From the NCBI RefSeq assembly GCF_019973375.1, contig NZ_BPTV01000001.1:2001104-2065103 (forward strand): a DNA stretch of 64,000 bases. The letters run 5' to 3'. This stretch comes from Prevotella lacticifex. GTDB taxonomy: Bacteria; Bacteroidota; Bacteroidia; Bacteroidales; Bacteroidaceae. Shown one piece after another: positions 36,181 to 44,728 of the stretch. Positions within the stretch are counted from its first letter, which is position 1. Every line of letters begins with the position of its first letter. Both the position numbers and the translations under genes were made by a program. Under the pieces are notes generated by a model that searched no databases, had not been told where the DNA came from, and saw only the letters and a list, made by a program, of their open reading frames with translations.

Positions 36181-38478
36181 ATGAAGCATCTTCTAACTGT
36201 AGTTCTATTATTATATTCGTTAGTAAGCCTTGGACAGTCGGCTGGGCCCTATGAGGTCAACGGCACTATCTTTGAGTCGCCGCAGCAGCCGTTGGAAGGT
36301 GTGTTGGTAACGCTGAAATGTGATAGTCTGGAGCTGAAGACCACAACAGATAATTACGGCAACTACTCGATAAAATACAAGTCGGCGAATCCGTGTGTCA
36401 TACGTTTCTCGAAGGAGGGCTACAAGCCGTCAGGCGGCACTTTTCAGCCACAGCCGCTGACGACGATAAGCATTCCTTTAGAGAGGGACGAGAAGACGGT
36501 GAACTTGAAGGAGGTGACGGTGAAGGGTAGCCGCGTGATAACCAATGGCAATAAGACAACGTATCTGCCCGACGAGAATCAGACTAAGGCGAGCCACGAC
36601 GGTATAGACCTGCTCTTCCAGCTAGGCATCCCGCAGCTGGAGGTAAACCCAATGACGGGGAGCGTAGCCTCGGCGGACAAGTCGGATGTGGCGTTCTATA
36701 TAGAGAACAGAAAGGTGACGCTGACAGAGATAGGACAGCTCAGGGCCAAGGACATAAAATCGGTGGAATATTACGACAATGCCGTCGACCGCTTTCCCGG
36801 CGAACAGAAGGTGCTCAACTATGTGCTGTATCATTATGAGGCCGGAGGATACGTCGATGTGGCTACCGACACGCGACTTATCGACCGCTCGGGAAAATAC
36901 AATGCGCAGGTGAGCCTCGACACGAAGAAAGTCAATTTCGTTCTTTTGGGAGGCATCGGCATGCAGAAAGACGACGGTCTTGGCAATGACCAGACAGAGA
37001 AGATTGCCCTCGACAATCCTTTCGCCAAGACATCGTCGTCGCTGTCGGGCGTCAACAAAAGCAGAAACTACAACTCGCTCTTCAGAACAACATATAATAC
37101 CAAGCGTACAACGGTCGTGGGACAGGCAGCGCTCTCGTTGTCACGAGTGCCGCGATTGGAACAGCTATCGGCCACGGAGTACTCTCCAGCCGTTTATCCC
37201 AACTCCACGGCTGACGACTTCTCTAAGCAGCGCAGCTCCACATTCACCGCAACGGCCTTCCTGCGGCATAACTTCAATGACGTGTACTCTCTCGACTGGC
37301 GCGTCGTCTACAACTACAGCGACAACAACTACCACAGAAGATACTCCGAGACGGATGCTGCCGACCCTATCTTGAGCCACACAAAAGAATACCTCAACAA
37401 CGTTGATACGCGGCTGAACTACCGGATAAAGCTCAACAGCGCAAGCAGTCTGGGACTCTTCGTCTGGGAAACCTACACTAAGAGCAAGGACCGCTATCTC
37501 TATGCCGAGAATGGGATGATGCAGAATCTAGAGAGCAATGAGTTTCAGCTCTATCCTACGTATCAGACAATGATTGGCAGCAGCTTGTCGCTGAACATGC
37601 AGGCCGGATTCGACGTGAGCAGCTATAAGGCCAAAGACTGTAAACGGCAGACAAAGGTATGGCCGCGGCCCGTCGTGACGGTCAACTGGAGGATGTCGAG
37701 TCACAATACGCTGATGTTCGACGCGAGAATGGGGTCGTCGTATCCCACAATGAACACCTTCACGGCGGCGCAGCAACGCGTCAATTTCTATGAGGTCCTT
37801 CAGGGTAATCCTGCGTTGGGAACGACGAGGATTGTCGATGCCGTCATTGCGCACAGCCTCACGGAGAGTCATTTCCAGCTTTCGAGCTACGTTGGCTACT
37901 CACAGCTGATAAACGTCATGAAGAACGACTATCAGGCTCACGGACAGACACTCATCCACAGCTACATCACCGACGGCAACTATCGTGGCGTGGATGCCGG
38001 CATCAACGCGGCTCTGTTCCTCTTCGACCGTAGCCTGCAACTGAAAGGTGGGGCGGGCTACCACCACCAGTCGCTGACGGGCGATTATGCGGCGCATAAC
38101 AACATCGTAAGCTACAATCTCGACATGATGTACTATCGCGGAAAGTTCAACGCCTATGCCTTCTTCCGTCCGACGCAGAAATATCTCTTCAGCAGTCCGG
38201 AGTTCGTAAGGACCTGTCCTTCCTATGGTATGGCAGCGGGGTGGTCGGACAACGGATGGAAATCGGAACTTGGCGTGAGAAATATCTTCACTAAGAGTAA
38301 ACCCTACTACGAATTCTTCGACTTCAACAGCTATGCCTACGACAAGCAGGCTTACTCCGACCGTTTCGGCCCTCAGGTCTATCTCAAACTGAGCTACAGC
38401 TTCGACTTCGGCCGGAAGATAAAGCATGAGAATATAGAGCAGGATGCCGCACCGCAGTCGGGAATTCTCCATCCGTAG
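36181..38478 (+). CDS. outer-membrane beta-barrel protein, TonB-receptor-like
   Basis: The protein has 765 residues. The signal peptide is MKHLLTVVLLLYSLVSLGQS. A carboxypeptidase-regulatory-like fold (about 22-105: GTIFESPQQPLEGVLVTL) precedes a plug-like region (about 110-215) and a long barrel of alternating aromatic strands ending KLSYSFDFG. It starts 6 nt after the maturase stop, so it is co-transcribed. Its base composition is GC-rich, unlike the two genes before it. It may release or re-import the modified peptide, or be an unrelated barrel captured downstream. Confidence 0.8.
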   Translation: MKHLLTVVLLLYSLVSLGQSAGPYEVNGTIFESPQQPLEGVLVTLKCDSLELKTTTDNYGNYSIKYKSANPCVIRFSKEGYKPSGGTFQPQPLTTISIPLERDEKTVNLKEVTVKGSRVITNGNKTTYLPDENQTKASHDGIDLLFQLGIPQLEVNPMTGSVASADKSDVAFYIENRKVTLTEIGQLRAKDIKSVEYYDNAVDRFPGEQKVLNYVLYHYEAGGYVDVATDTRLIDRSGKYNAQVSLDTKKVNFVLLGGIGMQKDDGLGNDQTEKIALDNPFAKTSSSLSGVNKSRNYNSLFRTTYNTKRTTVVGQAALSLSRVPRLEQLSATEYSPAVYPNSTADDFSKQRSSTFTATAFLRHNFNDVYSLDWRVVYNYSDNNYHRRYSETDAADPILSHTKEYLNNVDTRLNYRIKLNSASSLGLFVWETYTKSKDRYLYAENGMMQNLESNEFQLYPTYQTMIGSSLSLNMQAGFDVSSYKAKDCKRQTKVWPRPVVTVNWRMSSHNTLMFDARMGSSYPTMNTFTAAQQRVNFYEVLQGNPALGTTRIVDAVIAHSLTESHFQLSSYVGYSQLINVMKNDYQAHGQTLIHSYITDGNYRGVDAGINAALFLFDRSLQLKGGAGYHHQSLTGDYAAHNNIVSYNLDMMYYRGKFNAYAFFRPTQKYLFSSPEFVRTCPSYGMAAGWSDNGWKSELGVRNIFTKSKPYYEFFDFNSYAYDKQAYSDRFGPQVYLKLSYSFDFGRKIKHENIEQDAAPQSGILHP

Positions 38479-38581
38479 ATGCGGTCCTCCCCATTTTTAA
38501 TTTAGGAGTCGTTGTCCGGTGCGCGTCGGCCTCCGTTTCGTAGACGATTTCAGCACCAGGCTTATCGTTTCGTTTACGATG

Positions 38582-38612
38582 CAAAGGTACTGCAAAACGA
38601 AAGCGAATCCAA
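38582..38612 (-). promoter_or_regulatory. orphan minus-strand promoter
   Basis: On the minus strand TTG (38612-38610), a perfect 20-nt spacer and TACCTTTG (38589-38582). It points left into the end of the barrel gene. The only frame behind it (38384-38584) has no family likeness and no ATG at its start. It may drive an antisense or small RNA. Confidence 0.6.
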
Positions 38613-38622
38613 ATTTCCGTCC

Positions 38623-38651
38623 GTAACTACTCAGTCTTTTTTGTCGGCGCC
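38623..38651 (+). repeat. solitary IS66 left-end sequence
   Basis: About 29 nt beginning GTAACTACTCAGTC and ending GTCGGCGCC match the left end of the outer IS66 at 30797-30825, with one T fewer. No transposase follows; pyrB does. It therefore bounds the RiPP locus on the right with an IS end in direct orientation to 30797. Confidence 0.8.
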
Positions 38652-38764
38652 GTCTTGACTGTTAATTGATACTAAAACACAAGCTGTATGAAAAGATAGA
38701 GACGCTTATCTTGAAAAGTTTTTGTAATTTAGCAGTCGAAAAAACTATATATCCAAAGTTTCCA

Positions 38765-39712
38765 ATGAGTAAACAAGACTTTGTGAACATCCAGAACCTA
38801 TCGGAGGACACCCTTCTTTATCTCATCCGAATGGCTCAGGAGTTCGAGAAACACCCAAACAGAGAGTTGCTTAAAGGCAAGGTGGTGGCAACTCTGTTCT
38901 ATGAGCCCTCCACCCGCACACGTTTGAGTTTTGAGACTGCCGCCAACCGCTTAGGCGCCCGTGTCATTGGGTTTACCGACGCCAAGGTGTCGAGTGTATC
39001 AAAAGGCGAGACCCTCAAGGACACCATCCTCATGGTCAGCAACTACGCTGACGTCATTGCCATGCGCCATTATATCGAGGGTGCGGCACAGTATGCATCC
39101 GAGGTTGCGCCGATACCAATCATCAATGCAGGCGACGGAGCCCATCAACATCCGTCACAGTGCTTGCTCGACCTCTACACTATTCACCAGACCCAGGGCA
39201 CTCTCAACAACCTTAACATATACCTTGTCGGCGACCTGAAGTACGGACGCACCGTCCACTCGCTGATTATGGCCATGCGCCACTTCAACCCCACTTTCCA
39301 CTTCATAGCCCCCAAGGAGCTCGCCATGCCGACCGAATACAAACTCTACTGCAAGAGCCACAATATCAAGTATGTAGAGCACACGGCATTCAACAGCAAG
39401 GAGATTGCCGATGCCGACATCCTATATATGACGCGCGTACAGAAGGAGCGTTTCTCCGACCTCATGGAATACGAGCGTGTGAAAAACGTCTACCGCCTCA
39501 CCAATGATATGCTTGCCGACGCCAAGCCCAACATGAAGGTTCTCCACCCTCTGCCACGCGTCAACGAGATAGCTTACGAGGTCGACGATAATCCTCACGC
39601 CTACTACATACAGCAGGCCAAAAACGGACTCTACGCCCGTGAGGCCATTTTCTGCTACTGCCTCGGGATAACACTCGACGATGTCCTTAACGACAAGACC
39701 ATAATAGAATAA
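38765..39712 (+). CDS. pyrB: aspartate carbamoyltransferase catalytic chain
   Basis: This 315-residue enzyme condenses carbamoyl phosphate with aspartate in pyrimidine synthesis. Motifs: [16 protein letters not shown] (carbamoyl-phosphate site), [17 protein letters not shown], and HPLPRVNEI. The frame is open to 38666; ATG 38765 matches the family start. It is followed 5 nt later by pyrI, so the holoenzyme is the class B allosteric form. Confidence 0.96.
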   Translation: MSKQDFVNIQNLSEDTLLYLIRMAQEFEKHPNRELLKGKVVATLFYEPSTRTRLSFETAANRLGARVIGFTDAKVSSVSKGETLKDTILMVSNYADVIAMRHYIEGAAQYASEVAPIPIINAGDGAHQHPSQCLLDLYTIHQTQGTLNNLNIYLVGDLKYGRTVHSLIMAMRHFNPTFHFIAPKELAMPTEYKLYCKSHNIKYVEHTAFNSKEIADADILYMTRVQKERFSDLMEYERVKNVYRLTNDMLADAKPNMKVLHPLPRVNEIAYEVDDNPHAYYIQQAKNGLYAREAIFCYCLGITLDDVLNDKTIIE

Positions 39713-39717
39713 TCACT

Positions 39718-40173
39718 ATGTCAAAGAAAGAATTATTAGTCAGCGCCATCGAGAACGGCACTGTCATCGACCACATACCGACGGAGAAGACCTTCCAGGT
39801 CGTCAATCTGCTCCACCTTCAGGACATGGACACACCAGTAACCATCGGCTACAACTTCAAGTCCGGGCTCATGGACCGCAAGGGTATCATCAAGATCAGC
39901 GACAAGTTCTTCACCGACGACGAGATAAACCGTCTGAGCGTCGTTGCCCCGAACATCGTCCTCAACACCATCCGCAACTACGAGGTGGTGGAGAAAAAAC
40001 GCGTTGAGACCCCCGACGAGCTTCGTGGCATCATCAAATGCAACAACCCCAAGTGCATCACCAACAACGAGCCTATGGAGACGATCTTCAATGTCATCGA
40101 CAAGGAGCAGGGCATCGTAAAGTGCCACTACTGCGACAAGGAACAGAAGATTGACGAAGTAGAGCTTATTTGA
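39718..40173 (+). CDS. pyrI: aspartate carbamoyltransferase regulatory chain
   Basis: This 151-residue nucleotide-binding subunit confers CTP/ATP control on PyrB. The C-terminal zinc site is CNNPKC ... CHYC, four cysteines as expected. Its start lies 5 nt after pyrB. Confidence 0.96.
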   Translation: MSKKELLVSAIENGTVIDHIPTEKTFQVVNLLHLQDMDTPVTIGYNFKSGLMDRKGIIKISDKFFTDDEINRLSVVAPNIVLNTIRNYEVVEKKRVETPDELRGIIKCNNPKCITNNEPMETIFNVIDKEQGIVKCHYCDKEQKIDEVELI

Positions 40174-40264
40174 GACTGAAGAAACATATTATTAACATTT
40201 AATACGGCATTGTCCCTGTTTCCACTCTCACCGAGAGGAGTCGCGGGGAGGCCATTTTTGAGAG

Positions 40265-41545
40265 ATGAGAAAAGATCCAGAGATTTTCAACCTTATTGAG
40301 GAAGAGCACCAGCGCCAGCTGCGCGGCATGGAGCTCATCGCCTCAGAGAATTTCGTTAGTGACGAGGTAATGCAGGCCATGGGCTCATACCTCACGAACA
40401 AGTACGCCGAGGGTTACCCCGGCAAGCGCTACTACGGTGGCTGCCAGGTCGTCGACAAGGTGGAAACACTTGCTATCGAGAGAGTTAAGAAGCTCTTCGG
40501 CGCCGAGTATGCCAACGTTCAGCCCCACTCCGGTGCACAGGCTAACCAGGCCGTTCTGCTCTGTGTGCTGAAACCCGGCGACACATTCATGGGTCTCGAC
40601 CTCGACCAGGGCGGACACCTCTCACACGGCAGCGACGTCAACACGTCGGGCATGCTCTACCATCACATCGGCTACACGCTTAACCGCGAAACAGGCCGCG
40701 TCGACTACGACGAGATGGAGCGCTTAGCTTTGGAGAACAAGCCAAAGCTCATCATCGGAGGTGGCTCGGCCTACAGCCGTGAGTGGGACTACGAGCGCAT
40801 GCGCAAGATTGCCGACGAGGTAGGCGCTCTGCTTATGATCGATATGGCTCACCCTGCCGGACTTATCGCTGCCGGACTGCTGAAGAACCCGGTGAAGTAC
40901 GCTCATATCGTCACAACCACTACTCACAAGACTCTCCGCGGTCCCCGCGGCGGTGTCATCCTCCTCGGTAAGGACTTCGACAATCCATGGGGCAAGACAA
41001 CGAAGAAGGGTGTTGTGAAGAAGATGTCGACACTGCTCAACTCAGCAGTATTCCCCGGCAACCAGGGCGGCCCTCTCGAGCACGTCATCGCAGCTAAGGC
41101 AGTGGGCTTCGGCGAGAACCTCGAGCCGAGCTGGAAGGAGTATGCCGCACAGGTGAAGAAGAATGCTGCCGTACTGGCCCAGGACCTCATCGACCGCGGT
41201 TTCAGCATCGTCAGCGGTGGCACCGACAACCACTCCATGCTTCTCGACCTGCGTCAGAAGTATCCCGACCTCACCGGAAAAGTTGCAGAGAACGCACTCG
41301 TCGCTGCCGATATTACGGTCAACAAGAACAAGGTGCCATACGATGAGCGCTCAGCATTCCAGACATCAGGAATCCGTCTCGGCACAGCAGCCATGACCAC
41401 ACGCGGTGCCAAGGAGGATATGATGCACCTCATCGCCGACCTCATCGACGAGGTGCTCGCCGACCCGGAGAACGACCAGGTAATAAAGAAGGTAAAGGAG
41501 AAGGTCAATGCCACAATGAAGAATTATCCTCTCTTTGCCTATTAA
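40265..41545 (+). CDS. glyA: serine hydroxymethyltransferase
   Basis: This 426-residue PLP enzyme converts serine and tetrahydrofolate to glycine and methylene-tetrahydrofolate. Visible: [26 protein letters not shown], and the PLP-Lys motif [15 protein letters not shown]. It begins 91 nt after pyrI and is followed by a strong hairpin at 41565-41590. It supplies one-carbon units for purC/purM/purD-type synthesis. Confidence 0.96.
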   Translation: MRKDPEIFNLIEEEHQRQLRGMELIASENFVSDEVMQAMGSYLTNKYAEGYPGKRYYGGCQVVDKVETLAIERVKKLFGAEYANVQPHSGAQANQAVLLCVLKPGDTFMGLDLDQGGHLSHGSDVNTSGMLYHHIGYTLNRETGRVDYDEMERLALENKPKLIIGGGSAYSREWDYERMRKIADEVGALLMIDMAHPAGLIAAGLLKNPVKYAHIVTTTTHKTLRGPRGGVILLGKDFDNPWGKTTKKGVVKKMSTLLNSAVFPGNQGGPLEHVIAAKAVGFGENLEPSWKEYAAQVKKNAAVLAQDLIDRGFSIVSGGTDNHSMLLDLRQKYPDLTGKVAENALVAADITVNKNKVPYDERSAFQTSGIRLGTAAMTTRGAKEDMMHLIADLIDEVLADPENDQVIKKVKEKVNATMKNYPLFAY

Positions 41546-41564
41546 AACCGACGGAAAGCCGTGG

Positions 41565-41590
41565 ACGGCACCGGAACCTGCCGGTGCCGT
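41565..41590 (+). terminator. hairpin after glyA
   Basis: ACGGCACCGG (41565-41574) pairs perfectly with CCGGTGCCGT (41581-41590). There is no U tract; a second smaller hairpin, AGGCGGC/GCCGCCT, follows at about 41611. Confidence 0.65.
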
Positions 41591-41670
41591 TCATGACACG
41601 CCAAAAAGCATTAGGCGGCTTGCCGCCTCCTATACGAAATTCAATTCTATACTATCTTTTCGAGCACAAG

Positions 41671-41712
41671 AAGCCTTCCAAGACTTATTAAGGCCTCGGA
41701 AGACTTTTTTTT
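41671..41712 (+). terminator. terminator with U tract
   Basis: AAGCCTTCC (41671-41679) pairs with GGAAGACTT (41698-41706), one mismatch, then TTTTTTCG. It is the probable true end of the glyA transcript. Confidence 0.7.
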
Positions 41713-41762
41713 CGTATTGTATTTCCTCTTCGAGCTTTATAACTCAAACTCTCAAGCACACA

Positions 41763-41930
41763 TCAGATAGGACACCAGTACACGCTAGTGCTCTCCATGG
41801 CAATCTCGCCGACTTGCTCTTCCACAAGCTTGTCACGCAAGGCATCAAGGTCACGTGTTAAAATTCCACATTTGAACAGGATTTTGTCTCCATTTTCTTT
41901 GTCGATACACACAAAAACATTATCTTTGCG
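41763..41930 (-). pseudogene. IS110-family transposase N-terminal remnant
   Basis: The minus-strand frame reads VFVCIDKENGDKILFKCG, then LTRDLDALRDKLVEEQ and EIAMESTSVYWCPI before a stop. The AMEST-x-VYW-x-P block and the preceding RuvC-like strand are typical of the IS110 DEDD domain. The rest of the transposase is missing. Its 5' side overlaps the promoter of the gene at 41946 on the other strand. Confidence 0.7.
41899..41928 (+). promoter_or_regulatory. promoter of the gene at 41946
   Basis: TTG (41899-41901), a 19-nt spacer and TATCTTTG (41921-41928). It lies within the IS110-like remnant on the opposite strand. Confidence 0.75.
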
Positions 41931-41945
41931 GCAAAAGATATAACC

Positions 41946-42692
41946 ATGAGCAAAACAATGGACAACAATATGATAATCAATCCACGTCCTCAATACCAAA
42001 GTGTTATTGAGAAATGGCTAAATATGCCATCAACAGAAGCTAATGCCACATTGAAATCAATTCTTCAGCGTGGTATATGGTGTTGCAATAATAAAGCAAA
42101 TGAATCTTGTAATGGAATCCTCATTTCTGGAATCAATCCATCTTTTGATAAGGAACATCATGAAGAACCTGCTGATTGCTCATTTTGGGAGACAGTTGAT
42201 GCTAATGGAAGTGATTATTGGCAGACAAAAAAGAATATGGTTATAGGCTTAGGTTTACCTGTAGCCTATATTGATTTGTTTCCATTGAGAATGACAAAGC
42301 AGGATGGTTTCATGAATGATAAAAATGTCCCATTGGAATTGAAAGCAGAACTCTTGAGAATTACCCAAAATAGTATTGAAGAGATATGCCCAAAACTGAT
42401 AATCAATCCAAATATGGGTAGCCGTGTATATTGGGGACTTATCGACAAATATAGTTGGATGGGATATGACATGGAGCCTGTTAAGAATATAATTGACAAA
42501 GGTGATTTGTATAGAATCAAGGGAATAAAAAGCAAAGAGGACGTTTTACAACATGGATTTCAATCAAAGTTGCCAGAATCAAATACGTTCTTTCTACAAT
42601 ACAAGTATCATGGAAATGGAGTCCTCACCCAAGAACAATATCTAAATAGTAATGATATAAAATTGCTTTGGGATTATATAAACAACCTATAA
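41946..42692 (+). CDS. hypothetical protein, possible uracil-DNA-glycosylase-like fold
   Basis: The protein has 248 residues and is AT-rich compared with its neighbours. ILISGINPSFDKE resembles motif 1 (GxNPS) of the UDG superfamily, and IDLFPLRMTKQDG and KLIINPNMGSRVYWG could be the following strands. A classical catalytic His/Asp pair is not obvious, so activity is uncertain. It stands alone with its own promoter between an IS110 scrap and decayed genes, as accessory or defence genes often do. Confidence 0.6.
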   Translation: MSKTMDNNMIINPRPQYQSVIEKWLNMPSTEANATLKSILQRGIWCCNNKANESCNGILISGINPSFDKEHHEEPADCSFWETVDANGSDYWQTKKNMVIGLGLPVAYIDLFPLRMTKQDGFMNDKNVPLELKAELLRITQNSIEEICPKLIINPNMGSRVYWGLIDKYSWMGYDMEPVKNIIDKGDLYRIKGIKSKEDVLQHGFQSKLPESNTFFLQYKYHGNGVLTQEQYLNSNDIKLLWDYINNL

Positions 42693-42708
42693 TATACTAG
42701 CGTCTATT

Positions 42709-42824
42709 ATGAAACGACTTTACTATATATCATAGATCTTCTTCCTCATGGTAGGAACAACATCAACCTTGGCTCAGACAATGGTTAAAATAGAATCCAA
42801 GATTACGGACTTGACGATAACATA
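42709..42824 (+). pseudogene. secreted-protein gene start with in-frame stop
   Basis: ATG 42709 encodes MKRLYYIS, then a TAG, then IFFLMVGTTSTLAQTMVKI. Without the stop this is a good signal peptide. The frame ends soon after. It is interpreted as a decayed exported protein. Confidence 0.4.
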
Positions 42825-42828
42825 AGGC

Positions 42829-43038
42829 TTATTCACAGTTTGAATCTTGCGGTGCAAAGTAAGGGCAAATCCATGGGATGGACCTTAAGCAAATGGTAAC
42901 TTGTCTGCACAAAATTGCGTAAGAGATGATAAGGTAAAACATCAAGTTCTTGTTATAGTGAGAATGGCCATATATCCAGTACTCTATGTCGCTTTCCTCG
43001 ATATAGTCAGACAACTCTACGGTGATGCATAAGGGCAT
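42829..43038 (-). pseudogene. metallophosphoesterase-like fragment
   Basis: The minus frame contains LSDYIEESDIEYWIYGHSHY. The GHSH box with the preceding hydrophobic strand is typical of the last metal-binding motif of calcineurin-like phosphoesterases. Upstream metal motifs are absent and a stop directly precedes the frame. Confidence 0.4.
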
Positions 43039-43346
43039 TTATATCTTCTTCAAATAGATATACTTCGGATACCACCCCAGCACAAACAGCGTGACGGACA
43101 GATCTATACGTTTCGATGGAAGTCCTCGAAACCAGTCGTGTCGTAATCAGTTCCATAGAAGAGATTGCTGTAGATCTTGTTCAGGAGACCAGAACCGAGA
43201 GGAGAAGAGGATGTTTGCTTGCTATGACTTCAACACGAACGGTCTGTTTGCCGTCAGCCAAATAACTGCATAGCTTGTCGGCACCACCGACCATCGCAAG
43301 GTTGTGGTGAGCGAACGGCAAATGTCTTTCGTTGTCCGCTTAATCA

Positions 43347-44450
43347 CTATAATAATTTTTTCAAATCCTCCATGTCAGGCAGTGCATCACGCAGCTCTTT
43401 GGGCAGCTCGCTCGATGTGCGATAGGTGGCCACGCCCATCGGCTTGGAGGTGTCACGGAAAGACAGCTCCACGATCTTGTCGCTCTTGGATTTGCAGAGG
43501 ATGATGCCGATAGACGGATTTTCGTTGGGGAGTTTGATATACTCGTCAAGAGCAGAGAGGTAGAAGTTCAACTTACCAGTGTATTCGGGCTTGAACTCGC
43601 CACGCTTCAATTCAAAGGCCACAAGACTCCGCAGTTTGCGGGAGAAGAAAAGCAAGTCTATGTAATAGTCATGGCCTTCAACTTCAAGATGGTACTGGTT
43701 GCCCATGAAAGCGAAATCCTTGCCGAATGCCATGATGAAGTTCTTGATATTCTGAATGATACTCTGCTCAATCACCCGCTCGTCAACATCCTCAGGGTCC
43801 TCAATGTTGATGAAGTCGAGCAGGTATTCATCCTTGAAAGACTGTAAAGCCTTCCGCTTAAAATCATCGTCGCTGATAGTATGGTTGAAGTTTGTTTGCC
43901 GGATGGAGCCTTGCTTGTGGTAGAGGTTGGATTTCAGTTGGCGCTTTAATGTAGTATAGTTCCAAAAATCATTAGCACTCCTGTGAATATAAAACAGTCT
44001 CTCCTCTAATGTCTTCACCTTCGTAAGAATCTCCATGTGCAGTGAAAAGCCAACAGCCATGAAGTCGTCTATGGGAAATTCGGCAGATCGCATCTGCCGA
44101 ATTTCATAATTCGTTGAGGTATAGCTGCTTATTAAATCGTCAGGCAGCATCTGACGATTTATGTACGGGCTCCACTGCTCGTAAAACATGCGCATGTTTT
44201 TAATGTTGCGGGCAGAGAATCCTCTCAGCCCCGGCAACTCCTGTTGCAGTCCTTTAGCGATGGTCTCAATGGCGTTGCTGCCCCAATATCCGTCACGGCT
44301 GTGCGCTGAGACATATCCGCCAACTGAGTAGTAGAGTTTCAACAGCTCTTTGTTGGCCTGCTTGGCGGCTGCATAGCGACTCTTGAGTATGGCACTCTTG
44401 ATGTCTTTTACAGCTTGTATATATTCTTGTGAGATATGAGCAATTTCCAT
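43347..44450 (-). CDS. DUF1016/YhcG-type PDDEXK nuclease family protein
   Basis: The protein has 367 residues. The N-terminal DUF1016_N region (SRYAAAKQANKELLKLYYSV, then GLRGFSARNIKNMRMFYEQW) is followed by the C-terminal PDDEXK domain: GHDYYIDLLFF (Asp), VAFELKRGEFKPEYTGKLNFY (E-x-K) and a final SIGIILCKSKSD. The open frame runs to 44567, but the promoter -7 at 44469-44476 fixes ATG 44450. Such proteins are found alone or beside restriction systems; no methylase or restriction subunit is visible here. A role in DNA defence is inferred. Confidence 0.88.
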   Translation of the reverse strand: MEIAHISQEYIQAVKDIKSAILKSRYAAAKQANKELLKLYYSVGGYVSAHSRDGYWGSNAIETIAKGLQQELPGLRGFSARNIKNMRMFYEQWSPYINRQMLPDDLISSYTSTNYEIRQMRSAEFPIDDFMAVGFSLHMEILTKVKTLEERLFYIHRSANDFWNYTTLKRQLKSNLYHKQGSIRQTNFNHTISDDDFKRKALQSFKDEYLLDFINIEDPEDVDERVIEQSIIQNIKNFIMAFGKDFAFMGNQYHLEVEGHDYYIDLLFFSRKLRSLVAFELKRGEFKPEYTGKLNFYLSALDEYIKLPNENPSIGIILCKSKSDKIVELSFRDTSKPMGVATYRTSSELPKELRDALPDMEDLKKLL

Positions 44451-44468
44451 ATTAATCCGTTTTGCGTA

Positions 44469-44499
44469 CAAAGATAGCAACTTCCTCCCAACTTTGCAA
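44469..44499 (-). promoter_or_regulatory. promoter of the DUF1016 gene
   Basis: On the minus strand TTG (44499-44497), a 20-nt spacer and TATCTTTG (44476-44469). Confidence 0.8.
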
Positions 44500-44630
44500 C
44501 GAAACAATCTGGAAATTACAAACTCAAACCAAAACGAATGGAAATAAACGGAATCGACCAGTGCCAAACGGTAATAAATCTGCTCTTATCTAATTGAAAT
44601 GGAGCAAATATGGAGCAAATCGGAAAAGAG

Positions 44631-44672
44631 AAATCGCTAAAGTCTTTGTTTATAAGACTTTAGCGATTTTTG
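44631..44672. terminator. perfect 16-bp bidirectional terminator
   Basis: 44631-44646 (AAATCGCTAAAGTCTT) pairs with 44654-44669 around TGTTTAT, then TTG. It lies in the 278-nt gap between the DUF1016 and DUF5715 genes, both on the minus strand, and would end the DUF5715 transcript. Confidence 0.8.
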
Positions 44673-44728
44673 TGATATAATGAAGGTACCCAGTGTAGGG
44701 GTCAAGGCGGGGGAAATCTTTTCTGTAT

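Larger units (their letters stand above)
42693..43346. other. decayed accessory stretch
   Basis: No intact gene is seen. It contains a broken secreted-protein start (42709), a phosphoesterase-like scrap (42829-43038, minus) and, on the minus strand around 43190-43320, the coding-looking text AHHNLAMVGGADKL and YLADGKQTVRVEVIASKH without a clean start or end. Confidence 0.45.

Noticed and set aside
38384..38584. Small minus-strand protein behind the orphan promoter
   Set aside because: The start would be a UUG inside the -7 element, it overlaps the barrel gene, and I recognise no family; kept only as a possible transcript.
30797..38651. Classical composite transposon with target duplication
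   Set aside because: No matching direct repeats flank the outer ends, and the right copy is only about 29 nt in direct orientation, so a simple composite transposon is not supported.
40174..40264. Riboswitch before glyA
   Set aside because: Only a short CTCTC/GAGAG hairpin is visible; no known riboswitch core could be matched.
44568..44630. Integrase attachment site (repeated ATGGAGCAAAT)
   Set aside because: A short direct repeat alone, with no integrase or second att copy in the window, is not enough.
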